From contig CAZQRP010000003.1 in assembly GCA_964596125.1 (NCBI GenBank), positions 62,001 to 126,000 of the forward strand: a stretch of DNA of 64,000 nucleotides. The letters run 5' to 3'. The notes below the pieces were generated by a model. The model saw nothing but the letters and a program-made list of their open reading frames with translations. It made no database searches and was not told the DNA's origin. The position numbers and the translations under genes were made by a program. Source of the DNA: CAZQRP01 sp964596125. GTDB lineage: Bacteria; Chloroflexota; Dehalococcoidia; GIF9; UBA5629. This document shows, one piece after another, positions 51,593 to 61,538 of this stretch. Positions within the stretch are counted from its first letter, which is position 1. Every line of letters starts with the position of its first letter.

Positions 51593-52555
51593 CTAAATAT
51601 TGCTCTTGGGATCGAAGGCATCTCTGAGTCCATCACCCAGAAAATTAAACGCCAGCACAGTCAAGAAAAGCATAATCCCCGGCTCTACAGCGACCCACCA
51701 GGCAGTATCCAGGCTCTGTTGCCCGGACTCAAGGATTATCCCCCAGCTCGCTACCGTCGGATCACCTAAACCTATAAAGCTTAAAGCAGCTTCAGCCAAA
51801 ATGACACCCGGAATTGATAAGGTAGCCATGACTATGACTAGGCTGATGACATTCGGTACAAGATGACCAAAGATAACCCTGCCGTCACTGGCACCAAGGG
51901 CTTTTGCGGCTGTAACAAAGTCTCGCGTCCTGAGAGATAAAGCCTCGCTTCTGATTAGTCTGGCTGCACCTGTCCAGCCGGTTACACCGATTACCAGTAC
52001 AATGAGTGCCAGGCTGGGACCAAAGATAAAAATGATCAGTACCAGTAAGAGAAAGAAGGGGAAGGTCATCATAACGTCGGTAAATCTCATCAGAACATTA
52101 TCCACCCAACCGCCCAGATAGGCTGATACAACACCGATAATCGTACCTAAAAATATGGCTATGCCAGTAGCAATCAAGCCTACCTGAAGTGATATCCTGG
52201 CCCCAGAGATTATCATTGCCAGCATATCCCTTCCCTTACTATCTGTTCCCAGAGGGTGTTTCCACGTTCCACTAATCTTAGTCGTGGTAAATGTATCGGT
52301 TTCCAGATTATAAACCGATACGTGCCTGCTAAAGCCTACCGGCGGCATGTTCTTTTCTTCAAAACTAACCAGCGTTGGGTCTAAAGTGAAAAAAGGGCCC
52401 ACTAAAGCTAATAGAATAAGGAACAATATAAAAGTCAGACCGAATACGGCCAGTTTATTTCTCTGAGTCCGTTCCCAGTAGTACTTTATCAGGCGCCGGT
52501 TACTATACAGCGGTCCGCCAATTCTTTGGACTATGTGTAACAACCGTTCAGTCAT
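51593..52555 (-). CDS. oppC: Peptide ABC transporter permease OppC
   Basis: The 320-residue protein has about six helices, the first at about 30-50 (LAVFGLTFILFLILLALVGP). The binding-protein-dependent transport motif EAL...RDFVTAAKALGASDGRVI provides the EAA loop contacting the ATPases. A periplasmic-loop region between helices 1 and 2 is long, as in DppC/OppC. ATG 52555 overlaps the oppB stop, showing translational coupling. Confidence 0.92.
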   Translation of the reverse strand: MTERLLHIVQRIGGPLYSNRRLIKYYWERTQRNKLAVFGLTFILFLILLALVGPFFTLDPTLVSFEEKNMPPVGFSRHVSVYNLETDTFTTTKISGTWKHPLGTDSKGRDMLAMIISGARISLQVGLIATGIAIFLGTIIGVVSAYLGGWVDNVLMRFTDVMMTFPFFLLLVLIIFIFGPSLALIVLVIGVTGWTGAARLIRSEALSLRTRDFVTAAKALGASDGRVIFGHLVPNVISLVIVMATLSIPGVILAEAALSFIGLGDPTVASWGIILESGQQSLDTAWWVAVEPGIMLFLTVLAFNFLGDGLRDAFDPKSNI

Positions 52556-53531
52556 ATCGTATCCTTGGGTCCAGGTAGGTATAGGCAATATCGGTAATAA
52601 GATTGATCATCAAAATCAGGAATGTCCCAATAAGAACAACAGCTATTACCACAGGATAGTCATCCGCAAAAATAGCCTTAAAAGAAATCTGACCGAGTCC
52701 GGGAATACCAAAGACTATTTCCGTTAAATAGGCACCACCGAAGACAATACTGCCCAAATCGAACATTATTATGGTAAAGAGCGGTAGTATTGCATTTCTA
52801 AAAGCATGCTTGCCGATAACAGTCCGCTCCGGCAGGCCCTTAGCTCTGGCAGTGGTGACAAATCCCTTCCGTAAATTATCCAGCATTGCTGAACGTGTAT
52901 ACCTGACATAGCCAGCCAGCATTCCCGTACCCAGAGTGATCACTGGCAGCACTAATGCCTTCAGGTTTTCGAATGATAATAAGGGCAATGTCGTATCATA
53001 GTAAGACTTGAACAATCCAAGTTTTACCGAGAAAAGGAGAATAAGCATGACACCCAGCCAGAAATTAGGTATCGATATGCCTATGAAGGAGAGAAAGGTA
53101 GCAGTATAATCGATCTTGGTATATTGCCTGACCGCAGAGTAAATACCGATTAAAATGCCGAGAAAAGCAGCGAAAAGGCTGCTCAATAATATTAGTTGAA
53201 ATGAGTAAATCCAGTGGATTTTTATCAAATCGATTACTGGCATCGAGGTGCCGAAAGACCATCCCCAGTCACCCTGGAACAGATTGCCCATGTAATTAAT
53301 ATACTGCTCCAATATCGGCCTATCGATACCATATCGAGCCTCGATAGCAGCTGTGATCTGTGAAGCATCCTGTCCACTGGCAGCCAAATTGGCCAGATAT
53401 TTATCCGCTGGCGAACCGGGACCAATCCTGATAAGGACAAAGGTGATGGTTACTACTCCCCAGGCAATAATGAATGCGTAGATAAGCCTTTTTATGATGT
53501 ACGTTCTAAGCCAGCTTTTTCCCATCGACAT
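52548..53531 (-). CDS. oppB: Peptide ABC transporter permease OppB
   Basis: The 327-residue protein has the OppB/DppB N-terminus (YIIKRLIYAFIIAWGVVTIT with FVLIRIGPGSPA) and six helices. The EAA-type loop reads RKGFVTTARAKGLPERTVIG. It forms the membrane channel with OppC. Its stop overlaps the oppC start by 8 bp. Confidence 0.92.
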   Translation of the reverse strand: MSMGKSWLRTYIIKRLIYAFIIAWGVVTITFVLIRIGPGSPADKYLANLAASGQDASQITAAIEARYGIDRPILEQYINYMGNLFQGDWGWSFGTSMPVIDLIKIHWIYSFQLILLSSLFAAFLGILIGIYSAVRQYTKIDYTATFLSFIGISIPNFWLGVMLILLFSVKLGLFKSYYDTTLPLLSFENLKALVLPVITLGTGMLAGYVRYTRSAMLDNLRKGFVTTARAKGLPERTVIGKHAFRNAILPLFTIIMFDLGSIVFGGAYLTEIVFGIPGLGQISFKAIFADDYPVVIAVVLIGTFLILMINLITDIAYTYLDPRIRYD

Positions 53532-53587
53532 TCAATCCCGGATAATGGTTATCAGGTAATAAACACGAATGCCAAGCAATCCCAGCT

Positions 53588-55423
53588 TTAGATCTTATCA
53601 AAATACCACAGGTAGTAGTTATAACCTATACTAATACCAGGCTCTATTCCCTTGACATTCTTCTGGAAACCAATGTTGGATCGGCGGAATACCAGAAAAT
53701 CAAGTGGCTGCTCTTCAGATAAGACGCGGGAAATGTCCGCGTATATTTGCCGCCGCACTCCCTTGTCCAGCGCCTCCCGGGACCGTACTCGTTCAAATAA
53801 CTCGTCTACCTTGGCATTGGAGTAGCCAACGAAGTTCAGTCCGCCTCTCGTAGTAAAGAAGACACTGCTTCCCGACGGTGCCAGCACATCAGTGCCGAAG
53901 GCCATCAGAACCAGGTCCCATGGCTCATCGCTCACCGCTTCAGGGCCATTATTATATCTGTATTCCTGGTCCGTGCCAGGCACCTTATTCATTAAATATT
54001 TTCTTACCATGTTTTCCCAGGGAACTAATTTAAGCTCCACTTCTATACCAATATCACCCAGTTCCTGCTTTACTAAAAAAGCTATGTCCTCTGCAAGCCC
54101 ACCGCCGGTGCTGGTTACCAGTATCAACTTTAAAGGCCTACCATCTTTGTCAACGACTTCTATAGTGCCATCAGGATTTTTTTTACCATAGCCAGCTTCA
54201 TAAAAAAGCTCAGCAGCTTTCTTTTTATCATACAGCGGGCCAACTCCATATTTAATGACACTTTCCCCGTCGTACCAGGGAGAGGTAACAGGGATAAAGC
54301 TAAAAGCCGGCTCAGCAAAGCCCAGATAAACCGATTGAGTTATTATCTGTTTACCTATGGACATTGACAGTGCCTGCCTGATCTCCACATTTTTAATTCC
54401 CTCCCATCCATTGGCTCTCTGGTTATAACCCAACAATGTATAGCCTCCAGTCGGCACGGTATATACATTAATGCTATCCAGGCTTTTAAACTTACTTACC
54501 TTTTCAGGTTCAATCCCACAATAGGTTATATCTCCGGCTTCCAGTGCTGCAAGCATAGTAGCCGAGGTTCCAAAGAGCTTGACAATATATTTCTCAAAAT
54601 AGGGGGCACCGACGTTTCTACCAAGATAATAGTCAGGATTTCGTTCAAGCACAAATCTGTCATTCCTGATCCATTCGACGAATTTATAAGGGCCCAGATT
54701 ACCGGTGTATGTCAGATTGTTAAACTCCGGCGCACGGGTAAAGGCCTCAACGTCACCCTCGTATTTCGTTGTAATGTACTTGGGATAGGGTATTAAGTCA
54801 TAAACGTTGTATACGAACTCCGGATCGACTGTCTGCCGCGTGATGGTGAAACTGGTATCATCGACTACTTCCGGTGTGACGAAAACGCTGTTCCCATTAA
54901 CTTTTTCCTGCCAATCATCCTTGTAAGGATAGTTAAGCCAGTCAGAAAACATGAGGTTCTTTAAGGTATACACATAATCTTCAGCAGTAACTTGAGACCC
55001 GTTGCTCCATTTGAGGTCATCCCTGATGGTAATAGTATAGACCAGGCCGTCCGGCGATACTTCTATATCTTTTGCCAGGCAAAGTAGATTAATTTCGAGA
55101 TCATTATTGTAATTTGCCAGCGCGTCAAGGGTATGCCCGGTATAGCTATGAGAAGTAGCATCTGCAGCAAGAAGCCAGTTTAAAGTCTCAGCATCACCAC
55201 CATAGCTACCGTCAATAAAGACACCACCTACTTTGATGGCTTTACCTTCTTCAGCCGGTATAGTCTCAGGCATCTTAATCTCCGCCTCTTCACGCGGAGG
55301 TACAGTCTTCTCTGTTATAATCAGACCATGACCGCCAGGCAACATGATTAGCAACGGTAGAATAAGCATAAGTGCACCATAAAATACCAACCAGATTGCC
55401 AGTAGTGAACGTGACTTATTCAT
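53588..55423 (-). CDS. oppA: Peptide ABC transporter substrate-binding protein OppA
   Basis: The 611-residue family 5 solute-binding protein has an N-terminal membrane anchor or signal (LAIWLVFYGALMLILPLLIM, no lipobox Cys). The family's LLCLAKDIEVSPDGLVYTIT and IRDDLKWSNGSQVTAEDYVY follow, with NVEIRQALSMSIGKQ later on. It captures peptides or similar solutes outside the membrane for OppBCDF. It heads the operon, 56 bp before oppB. The absence of a lipobox suggests an uncleaved helix as anchor. Confidence 0.92.
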   Translation of the reverse strand: MNKSRSLLAIWLVFYGALMLILPLLIMLPGGHGLIITEKTVPPREEAEIKMPETIPAEEGKAIKVGGVFIDGSYGGDAETLNWLLAADATSHSYTGHTLDALANYNNDLEINLLCLAKDIEVSPDGLVYTITIRDDLKWSNGSQVTAEDYVYTLKNLMFSDWLNYPYKDDWQEKVNGNSVFVTPEVVDDTSFTITRQTVDPEFVYNVYDLIPYPKYITTKYEGDVEAFTRAPEFNNLTYTGNLGPYKFVEWIRNDRFVLERNPDYYLGRNVGAPYFEKYIVKLFGTSATMLAALEAGDITYCGIEPEKVSKFKSLDSINVYTVPTGGYTLLGYNQRANGWEGIKNVEIRQALSMSIGKQIITQSVYLGFAEPAFSFIPVTSPWYDGESVIKYGVGPLYDKKKAAELFYEAGYGKKNPDGTIEVVDKDGRPLKLILVTSTGGGLAEDIAFLVKQELGDIGIEVELKLVPWENMVRKYLMNKVPGTDQEYRYNNGPEAVSDEPWDLVLMAFGTDVLAPSGSSVFFTTRGGLNFVGYSNAKVDELFERVRSREALDKGVRRQIYADISRVLSEEQPLDFLVFRRSNIGFQKNVKGIEPGISIGYNYYLWYFDKI

Positions 55424-55613
55424 TCTATCAACTACCTTAAAACCGTAAAGCCGAAGCTTGAATTATTTGTTCTGATCACAGGGGATTTTATTAATTGTCC
55501 TGGTCTTACCCCTTCCTGTCCTCATCTTCGCCCGTTGCTTTAGCGCCTTACCTGACCTGAAACGGTTTAGATTCAAGAAGCCTTTACTCTGTTTTACCAA
55601 AAAACTATTGCCC
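55424..55613. other. Upstream region of the opp operon
   Basis: No gene is present. The opp promoter should lie here, but I cannot choose a good -35/-10 pair. Confidence 0.3.
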
Positions 55614-56771
55614 TTAAATAAACTGTTGTTTGAGTCGGTCTATAACCTCTTCAACAGTACCTTCTGAACTCGAGTTGATGTTGTTAATAATTTCCTCGAC
55701 TTTCTGATATTTGAAGGCATCATAAAGGTCATCCAGTCTCTCATAGTATCCGGCTCTCCTGCCCATCCGATAATTAAGCCTTTCCTGAGGCGATAGTGAC
55801 AGGTATCTCTCTATGACAGCCAGGCATGCACTTTTTGCTTCTGGAAACCGACCGTCTATTTCGGGCAAAAGATTCATTATATGATCACTTTTAAGCTGGC
55901 TAGTCACTTCGAGTTTTTTAATTAAGCTGCCAAGCTCCTCAACAACCTCATCTTCGGTCTGTAACTCAAATTCTCCACTCTCTACTTTCGACCATAACGA
56001 CATGGTCGGATTAACACGGAGAGTACGCAGCCTGATAAAATCAGGATCAATTTGATTCAGTACTATAGCTGTATGATGTACATGGTCGGCTGACATTTTT
56101 TTGCCGCCCAATCCAGGCATTATATATTCACTCAATGAGATCCCGGCTTCCTTTACATTCTTACCGCCCTTAATATGTTCCTCTGCGGTAACTCCCTTTT
56201 TGATATAAGCAAGCACCAGGTCTGATCCACTTTCCATGCCTATATGCAACCGGGAGAGGCCGGCCTCTTTTAACTCCTTTAGCTCTTCCACTGACTTTTT
56301 AGATGCAGTCTTGGAGCGAGCATACGATGTTATCCTTTCTAATTCCGGGAACGTCCGCTTCAGAAAGGCAATTACTTTTACTAAATCATGAGTCCTCATG
56401 ATGAGGCTGTTAGCATCTTGTAGAAAGGCAGACTTGCTTCCTGCCCACATCCATAAAGCCACATTGCGTATAGCTGCATCGTATTGATACTGTTGGTAAA
56501 CGCGGGCAGCTACATCCCTTATGCGGTCACCCTCACCCGACTTCCAGGCTAGCTCCTTTATTTCATTACTTATAGCCTTAGCCTTTTCAATATCCTCGAT
56601 TACATCCTCAGCCGGCCTGAGTTCAAACTTTTGCCCTTTGTACGTAGAACAGAACTCGCAACGATTCCACGGGCAGTTCCTTGTCACTCTGATTAACAGT
56701 GAAAATGCTTCACTGGGCGGTCTTATAGGGCCCAGTTCAAATGAATAATCAATCAGTCCTTGTATTGCCAT
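55614..56771 (-). CDS. Radical SAM protein, unknown substrate
   Basis: The 385-residue protein has the cluster motif CPWNRCEFCS (C-x4-C-x2-C, residues 33-42), then HIGMESGSDLVLAYIKKGVT and MPGLGGKKMSADHV, features of the Elp3/MiaB-NifB-like core. The C-x4-C variation is less usual than C-x3-C. The helical C-terminal third (about 270-385) is of unknown role. It is encoded divergently from the cyclic-nucleotide block. I cannot assign a substrate. Confidence 0.82.
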   Translation of the reverse strand: MAIQGLIDYSFELGPIRPPSEAFSLLIRVTRNCPWNRCEFCSTYKGQKFELRPAEDVIEDIEKAKAISNEIKELAWKSGEGDRIRDVAARVYQQYQYDAAIRNVALWMWAGSKSAFLQDANSLIMRTHDLVKVIAFLKRTFPELERITSYARSKTASKKSVEELKELKEAGLSRLHIGMESGSDLVLAYIKKGVTAEEHIKGGKNVKEAGISLSEYIMPGLGGKKMSADHVHHTAIVLNQIDPDFIRLRTLRVNPTMSLWSKVESGEFELQTEDEVVEELGSLIKKLEVTSQLKSDHIMNLLPEIDGRFPEAKSACLAVIERYLSLSPQERLNYRMGRRAGYYERLDDLYDAFKYQKVEEIINNINSSSEGTVEEVIDRLKQQFI

Positions 56772-56961
56772 GCTTACTAATTATATCCCGTGAGTTTGTT
56801 CGCTGGCAATTTCACCTCTGTTACGGTATGTTGTTGCTACAATAACATTATTTCGGTAAAATCTATTGAACAGACATGATAGAATTATTCACTCATAGTC
56901 TACATGAATTAGAACCTGCAAGGTAATTTCAACAGCACACAGCTTCAGGGAGACCCAAATC

Positions 56962-57333
56962 GTGAAAATAGAGGACACAACGTCACGGAAGTTAGTACAG
57001 ACATATGAAAAATCTGGTGTGATTTTTTCACAAGATAGTCCGGGCAATGAAATGTATATTGTTTATTCGGGTAAAGTACAGCTTTTCAGCCAGGTACCAT
57101 CCGGTCAAAGCAGATTGCTGGCAACGCTGGAAACAGGTGATTTTTTTGGCGAAATGGCTTTAGTTGACGATAGTCCTCGCTCAGCGACAGCGATAGCCGG
57201 TGAAGAAAATACCCAGCTTCTCGTGTTAGATAAAAGCAAGTTTACCTATCTGATTCGTAATCAACCTGAATTTGCCCTGGTAGTAATGGGTAAGTTGTGT
57301 CAGCATCTCCGTGAAGCAAATAAAGCAATCTAA
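56962..57333 (+). CDS. Cyclic-nucleotide-binding domain protein
   Basis: The 123-residue single CNB domain protein has GNEMYIVYSGKVQLF and LETGDFFGEMALVDDSPRSA. The second is the phosphate-binding cassette FGEMAL....RSA with the conserved Glu and Arg that bind cyclic nucleotides. There is no DNA-binding domain, so it is a partner or sink protein, not a CRP. The start is GTG 56962. It leads a tight operon ending in an adenylate cyclase. Confidence 0.88.
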   Translation: MKIEDTTSRKLVQTYEKSGVIFSQDSPGNEMYIVYSGKVQLFSQVPSGQSRLLATLETGDFFGEMALVDDSPRSATAIAGEENTQLLVLDKSKFTYLIRNQPEFALVVMGKLCQHLREANKAI

Positions 57334-57351
57334 CTAGAAGTAATAAGAAAC

Positions 57352-58173
57352 ATGTCAGTACCAGAAAAAGAGAGCAGTCATAAAGCTGTCACCAACTCTA
57401 AATCTATTACAAAACTTAAACCTGGTATCTATCAATTTTACGGTGAGAAGCCAGGCAGCCATGTTTATCTGATACGTGGCTCAGATAAAAATGTACTTAT
57501 CGATACGGGCATTACCACCAATTTCCCCTATATCAGGAAGTGCCTGCAAGAGACAGGTCTGAAAGTCAGGGATATACATTTTGTTATACTTACCCACGAG
57601 CACTCGGACCATATCGGTGCCACAGCTTTTTTCTTCAATACAGCGGTGATAAGCGCTCACCGACTGGCTGCCAACAAGATCGAGTTACAAGATGAGTTTG
57701 TGACCATGAATAAGTATCTCAATGTGTCCAGCAAACCGTTTTACGCTCATTTGTGGCTGGAAGATGATACTCTGATCGACCTTGGAAATTACAAGCTCAG
57801 GATTATCCATACTCCAGGGCACACATCAGGATGCATCTGTATCTACGAGCTTACACAGAGGCTGCTTTTCTCCGGAGATACGGTATTTGCCGGGGGCACC
57901 TTGTCTGACATTGCTGCTTCTGGTAATATAAGCGATTATGTTAACTCTCTGGAGCGTTTAGGCACGTTAAAGATTGCTGAACTATATCCAAGCCACGGGC
58001 GCATTTCACTGGCCCCGGAGCAAGACATGAAACAGGCAGTAGCTTATGCCCAGACCATGATGGAGGATTCCAGGATATTATTTGAAGCCATCGCTCAAAA
58101 ATCGGGAATGCCTTTGCTTGAGGCATTATTTAAAAGAAGCAGAGCAAAGGGCACCAAGGAGCGCAGTAAATGA
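57352..58173 (+). CDS. MBL-fold hydrolase in the cyclic-nucleotide operon
   Basis: The 273-residue protein carries the zinc motif LTHEHSDHIGATAFF (about residues 79-93), HTPGHTSGCICIY, FSGDTVFAGG and a final His in PSHGRI. It is a glyoxalase II-like MBL protein with all ligands intact. It lies 18 bp after the CNB gene, and its stop overlaps the next start (ATGA), showing co-translation. Its substrate is unknown; a role in nucleotide signalling is only a guess from context. Confidence 0.85.
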   Translation: MSVPEKESSHKAVTNSKSITKLKPGIYQFYGEKPGSHVYLIRGSDKNVLIDTGITTNFPYIRKCLQETGLKVRDIHFVILTHEHSDHIGATAFFFNTAVISAHRLAANKIELQDEFVTMNKYLNVSSKPFYAHLWLEDDTLIDLGNYKLRIIHTPGHTSGCICIYELTQRLLFSGDTVFAGGTLSDIAASGNISDYVNSLERLGTLKIAELYPSHGRISLAPEQDMKQAVAYAQTMMEDSRILFEAIAQKSGMPLLEALFKRSRAKGTKERSK

Positions 58174-58853
58174 AAAGTGTTCTATCCAAAAGGTTGTTTG
58201 CCGGTATTACTCTTTCCTTTTTTATGATTGTGGGGCTGGTCCTTTGTTTGCCACAGCCGTCAAAGATGGAGCCATACTCATCTCCAACACCATCCCCAGC
58301 TTCAGCTCCAACGAGTAACAACCTTACCGTACTCTCTAAAATCGAGGGGAATGTATCTATAATGGAATCAGGTGCCAATGCCTGGTCTGAGGCACAGGTC
58401 GGTATGAGTCTGGAAAGCGACGATACAATCAAGACCGGTGCCAATTCCCTGGCTGTGATTACTTTTTTTGAAGGCAGCACTATTGAGTTGCAGGCAGACA
58501 CTGAAATCCGTGTTTCTGAGTTAATCACGGCTGACGGCACTGGCCCTATTACCATCAAGCTGTGGCAGGGGATAGGCAAGACCAGAAGCTGGGTACAAAA
58601 ACTTATCGACCCTGCTTCACGATACGAGATAGATACTCCCGCTGGCTCTGCTGTAGTTCGGGGAAGTATAGGCGATGTATATGTATTTAATGATCGCATG
58701 GAGATATATAACATAGAGGGCATTTGGTGCGCTGAAGCTCAAAACAGGAGAGTATGCATGGATAGTGGATATAATGTCACTATCGGTCTGGGCCAGCCAC
58801 CCAACCCCCCTGTGCCAACATCACAGACATCTCGTGCCTACGGTTCAAGTTAA
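58170..58853 (+). CDS. FecR-domain exported protein
   Basis: The 227-residue protein has an N-terminal hydrophobic segment (LFAGITLSFFMIVGLVLCLP), a Pro/Ser-rich linker, then a FecR-like beta domain (EGNVSIMESGANAWSEAQVG, DDTIKTGANSLAVITFFEGS, IDTPAGSAVVRGSIGDVYV). It is predicted to face outside. FecR domains often accompany CHASE2 cyclases and may pass or sense an extracytoplasmic signal. It overlaps the MBL stop by 4 bp and ends 3 bp before the cyclase. Confidence 0.85.
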   Translation: MKSVLSKRLFAGITLSFFMIVGLVLCLPQPSKMEPYSSPTPSPASAPTSNNLTVLSKIEGNVSIMESGANAWSEAQVGMSLESDDTIKTGANSLAVITFFEGSTIELQADTEIRVSELITADGTGPITIKLWQGIGKTRSWVQKLIDPASRYEIDTPAGSAVVRGSIGDVYVFNDRMEIYNIEGIWCAEAQNRRVCMDSGYNVTIGLGQPPNPPVPTSQTSRAYGSS

Positions 58854-58856
58854 TAG

Positions 58857-60707
58857 TTGCTGTCCCCGGTCACCAATGAAGTTATCCCGGTGTCGTTTTT
58901 GATTAAAAGGAACCAGCATCGATCACGCCGGCTATTTCACACCGGCATAGTAATAGGAGCAGGATGCCTGTTCACCCTGCTGGTCAGCGTCGTCCAACCG
59001 TTTACGACGATTAACTGGTGGCTGACCGACCAGACGTTCATGCCTGAATCACCATCGCCTAATATCGTTATTGCTGGTATCGATAATACATCGCTTGCGA
59101 CGTATGGTAAGTGGTCTGAATGGCAGCGTCGCCTCCACGCACAAGCCATTAATAATTTACATGAAGCCGGTGCCAAGGTCATTGCATTCGACATTCTATT
59201 CGCAGATTCATCGGTTGACGATGGCATTCTAGCGCAGGCAATAGAAACTGCTGGAAACGTCGTATTAACGGTAGTAGGCGATAAACCCTTGCCTCCATCT
59301 CAGTCCGGATTCTCCTATGAGTATTTCATAGTACCAACGACACCTCTGGAGCAAGCTTGCCTCAGTCTAGGTCATGCCAATGTAGTACCTGATGGCGATG
59401 GCGTAGTAAGACGAATCCCCCTCATAGTCAAGGACAGTTCGGGATATACTTACCCTGCTTTTGCCCTGGCTGTACTCCATGCCTTATTTTCCCAGCCACT
59501 TCCCGGTGAATACTCGCTTCAGAACAGCAAGCTTTCCCTACTCGGCCGCGATGTACCTGTCGATAAGTATAATAGAGTCAGAATAAACTTCACTGCATCC
59601 AAAAACAGTTATACAACACTTTCGTACAGTGCCATTATCGCCGGTGATTTTGACCCGGCTATAGTCAAACACAAAGCTGTGCTTATTGGTATGACAGCCA
59701 CTGGTGAACCGGATACCTGGCCTACTCCCATATCAGCCAGCAAAATGCCGGGAGTATGGATTCATGCCAATGTAATGGATACCATACTCCGACAGCGATT
59801 TCTAATTGATGCTGACTGGCTAACCAATCTCATGATTATGCTATTACTAATAGCAATTACAGGGTTTGCTTTTCCGAGAATGAAACTTAAATGGAGTGGA
59901 GCACTGACTGCAGGACTATTTGCTTGCTATCTCCTAGTCGTTTTTATCACGTTCAATAGCGGCTACGTCATTAACATACTTTTTCCATTAATGTTATTGC
60001 CCGTTGCTTATATTACGAATGTATTCTGTGTCGTTGTAGCCGAGCAATATGATAAGCGGCTCATCAAAGACCTCTTTGGAAAATACGTTTCGCACCAGGT
60101 AGCAACAGAAATAATCGATCTCAATGCCGTTGGTATGCTTGAGCTTGGCGGTGAGCATAGAACGGTAACAGTAATGTTTTCAGATATCCGCGGTTTCACT
60201 AAGATGAGCGAGCAAATGTCACCGAAGGAAGTCGTAGACATACTCAACACGTATCTTTCTATAATTATTGAACGGGTATTGGACAATGACGGCATGATAA
60301 ATAAGTTCGCGGGTGATAATATTATGGCAGTGTGGAACGCTCCGCAATACCAAGAAGAGCATGCCAGATTAGCAATTAAGGCGGCCTGGGAGGCGCAGCA
60401 GGCAATTATGGAAAGACAAAAAAGTGACTCCTCATTGCCTCCAGTACAATTTGGCATCGGTATCAACACCGGTGAGGCGGTAGCTGGTAATATAGGCTCA
60501 TCGGGGCGTGCCGAATATACTGTTATCGGCGATTCGGTCAACCTGGCTTCACGTATCTGCGGCGCAACTCCTGGTGGTGAGGTATGGATCGGACAGGAAA
60601 CATACCGGCATGCAGCGGATTACGTAGATATCGAGGAACTGGAACCTCAATCATTTAAAGGCAAAACAGAACCGGTCACTGTCTATAAAATGGTAGGATT
60701 AAGATAG
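58857..60707 (+). CDS. CHASE2-domain class III adenylate cyclase
   Basis: The 616-residue protein has an N-terminal helix, an extracytoplasmic CHASE2 domain (about 55-300: IVIAGIDNTSLATYGKW...AKVIAFDILFADSS), three more helices (about 325-395) and a C-terminal class III cyclase domain. All catalytic residues are present: metal Asp in MFSDIRGFT and in FAGDNIMAVW, the Lys of NKFAGDN, the Asp of VIGDSVN and the Asn/Arg of VNLASR. Lys plus Asp indicate ATP, not GTP. The start is TTG 58857, 3 bp after the FecR gene; a GTG 33 bp later is an alternative. Confidence 0.93.
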   Translation: MLSPVTNEVIPVSFLIKRNQHRSRRLFHTGIVIGAGCLFTLLVSVVQPFTTINWWLTDQTFMPESPSPNIVIAGIDNTSLATYGKWSEWQRRLHAQAINNLHEAGAKVIAFDILFADSSVDDGILAQAIETAGNVVLTVVGDKPLPPSQSGFSYEYFIVPTTPLEQACLSLGHANVVPDGDGVVRRIPLIVKDSSGYTYPAFALAVLHALFSQPLPGEYSLQNSKLSLLGRDVPVDKYNRVRINFTASKNSYTTLSYSAIIAGDFDPAIVKHKAVLIGMTATGEPDTWPTPISASKMPGVWIHANVMDTILRQRFLIDADWLTNLMIMLLLIAITGFAFPRMKLKWSGALTAGLFACYLLVVFITFNSGYVINILFPLMLLPVAYITNVFCVVVAEQYDKRLIKDLFGKYVSHQVATEIIDLNAVGMLELGGEHRTVTVMFSDIRGFTKMSEQMSPKEVVDILNTYLSIIIERVLDNDGMINKFAGDNIMAVWNAPQYQEEHARLAIKAAWEAQQAIMERQKSDSSLPPVQFGIGINTGEAVAGNIGSSGRAEYTVIGDSVNLASRICGATPGGEVWIGQETYRHAADYVDIEELEPQSFKGKTEPVTVYKMVGLR

Positions 60708-60767
60708 GCCGGTTTTCAACAAATGGAAAGAGACCTTGTCTTATCGAAGCACGATCCCGTTATTCAT

Positions 60768-61538
60768 CTACAAAGTAAGTGTTTCACCCTCGCTGGCGAT
60801 GCCGATAGAAACAGCCAACTCTTGAGCAACCGCGTCCAATTCTTCCCCGATTTCCTTCTCAAATTGCGGGCTCAAGTGAACCGCAACGACCCGGGGCAGA
60901 TATCGTTTAACTTGTTGGAAGCCGGCCAGCTCTGACTTGAGCATTGCAGGGCACAAATGGCCTGCATCCCCGGCTACATTTGCATATTTATTGGGATATG
61001 TGACATCGGTGATAAGAAGTTGAGGAGAGACATAGTCCCATAACGGTGCCAGCCCGGGACCGGTATCCCCGGTATAAAACAGGCTTTTGCCATCTCCAGA
61101 AGTAATTTCAAAGCCCACCGCATCGACAGTGTGGGGTACAGGGACAGCCAGAACACGGTAACCTTCGATATTCTTCGGCTTAAACGGTTCCAGAGGGATA
61201 AGTTCGAGTGCGGGCTTTCCCAAGAACGAAGTTCTTTCGGCGAATCTTGGATAAATTACACCGTCCAGAAGATGTGAAGAAAGGATTTCAAGTGTCTCCC
61301 GCAGGGCGAAAACCTTTGTAATATGCTGGGAATTATTAAAAGCAAGTGCCGGAATTGCCCTGATATGATCATAATGACCATGAGATAGCAAGATCGCTTT
61401 TATCTTCTCCTGTTCGGAAAAGGAAAGCTCCGAAATAAGGCTCCCGGCGTCTACTGCCAGGACATCATCGATCAAGAAGGACACAAGATTAGTAGTTCGT
61501 GACTCTGAATTATGCGTACCCAAGAATCTTATTATCAC
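60768..61538 (-). CDS. MBL-fold protein resembling class II cAMP phosphodiesterase
   Basis: The 256-residue protein begins MIIRFLGTHNSES from GTG 61538 (a GGTGG lies 7 bp upstream). It has SHGHYDHIRAIPALAF and YTGDTGPGLAPLW. Between them, ETLEILSSHLLDGVIYPRFA resembles the ..L..HIFNG.IWPNF segment of class II cAMP phosphodiesterases (PDE1/CpdP). Class II enzymes have H-x-H-L-D-H, and here the fourth residue is Tyr. A role as cAMP phosphodiesterase is inferred from this likeness and from the convergent cyclase 60 bp away; a general MBL hydrolase is the alternative. Confidence 0.7.
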   Translation of the reverse strand: MIIRFLGTHNSESRTTNLVSFLIDDVLAVDAGSLISELSFSEQEKIKAILLSHGHYDHIRAIPALAFNNSQHITKVFALRETLEILSSHLLDGVIYPRFAERTSFLGKPALELIPLEPFKPKNIEGYRVLAVPVPHTVDAVGFEITSGDGKSLFYTGDTGPGLAPLWDYVSPQLLITDVTYPNKYANVAGDAGHLCPAMLKSELAGFQQVKRYLPRVVAVHLSPQFEKEIGEELDAVAQELAVSIGIASEGETLTL

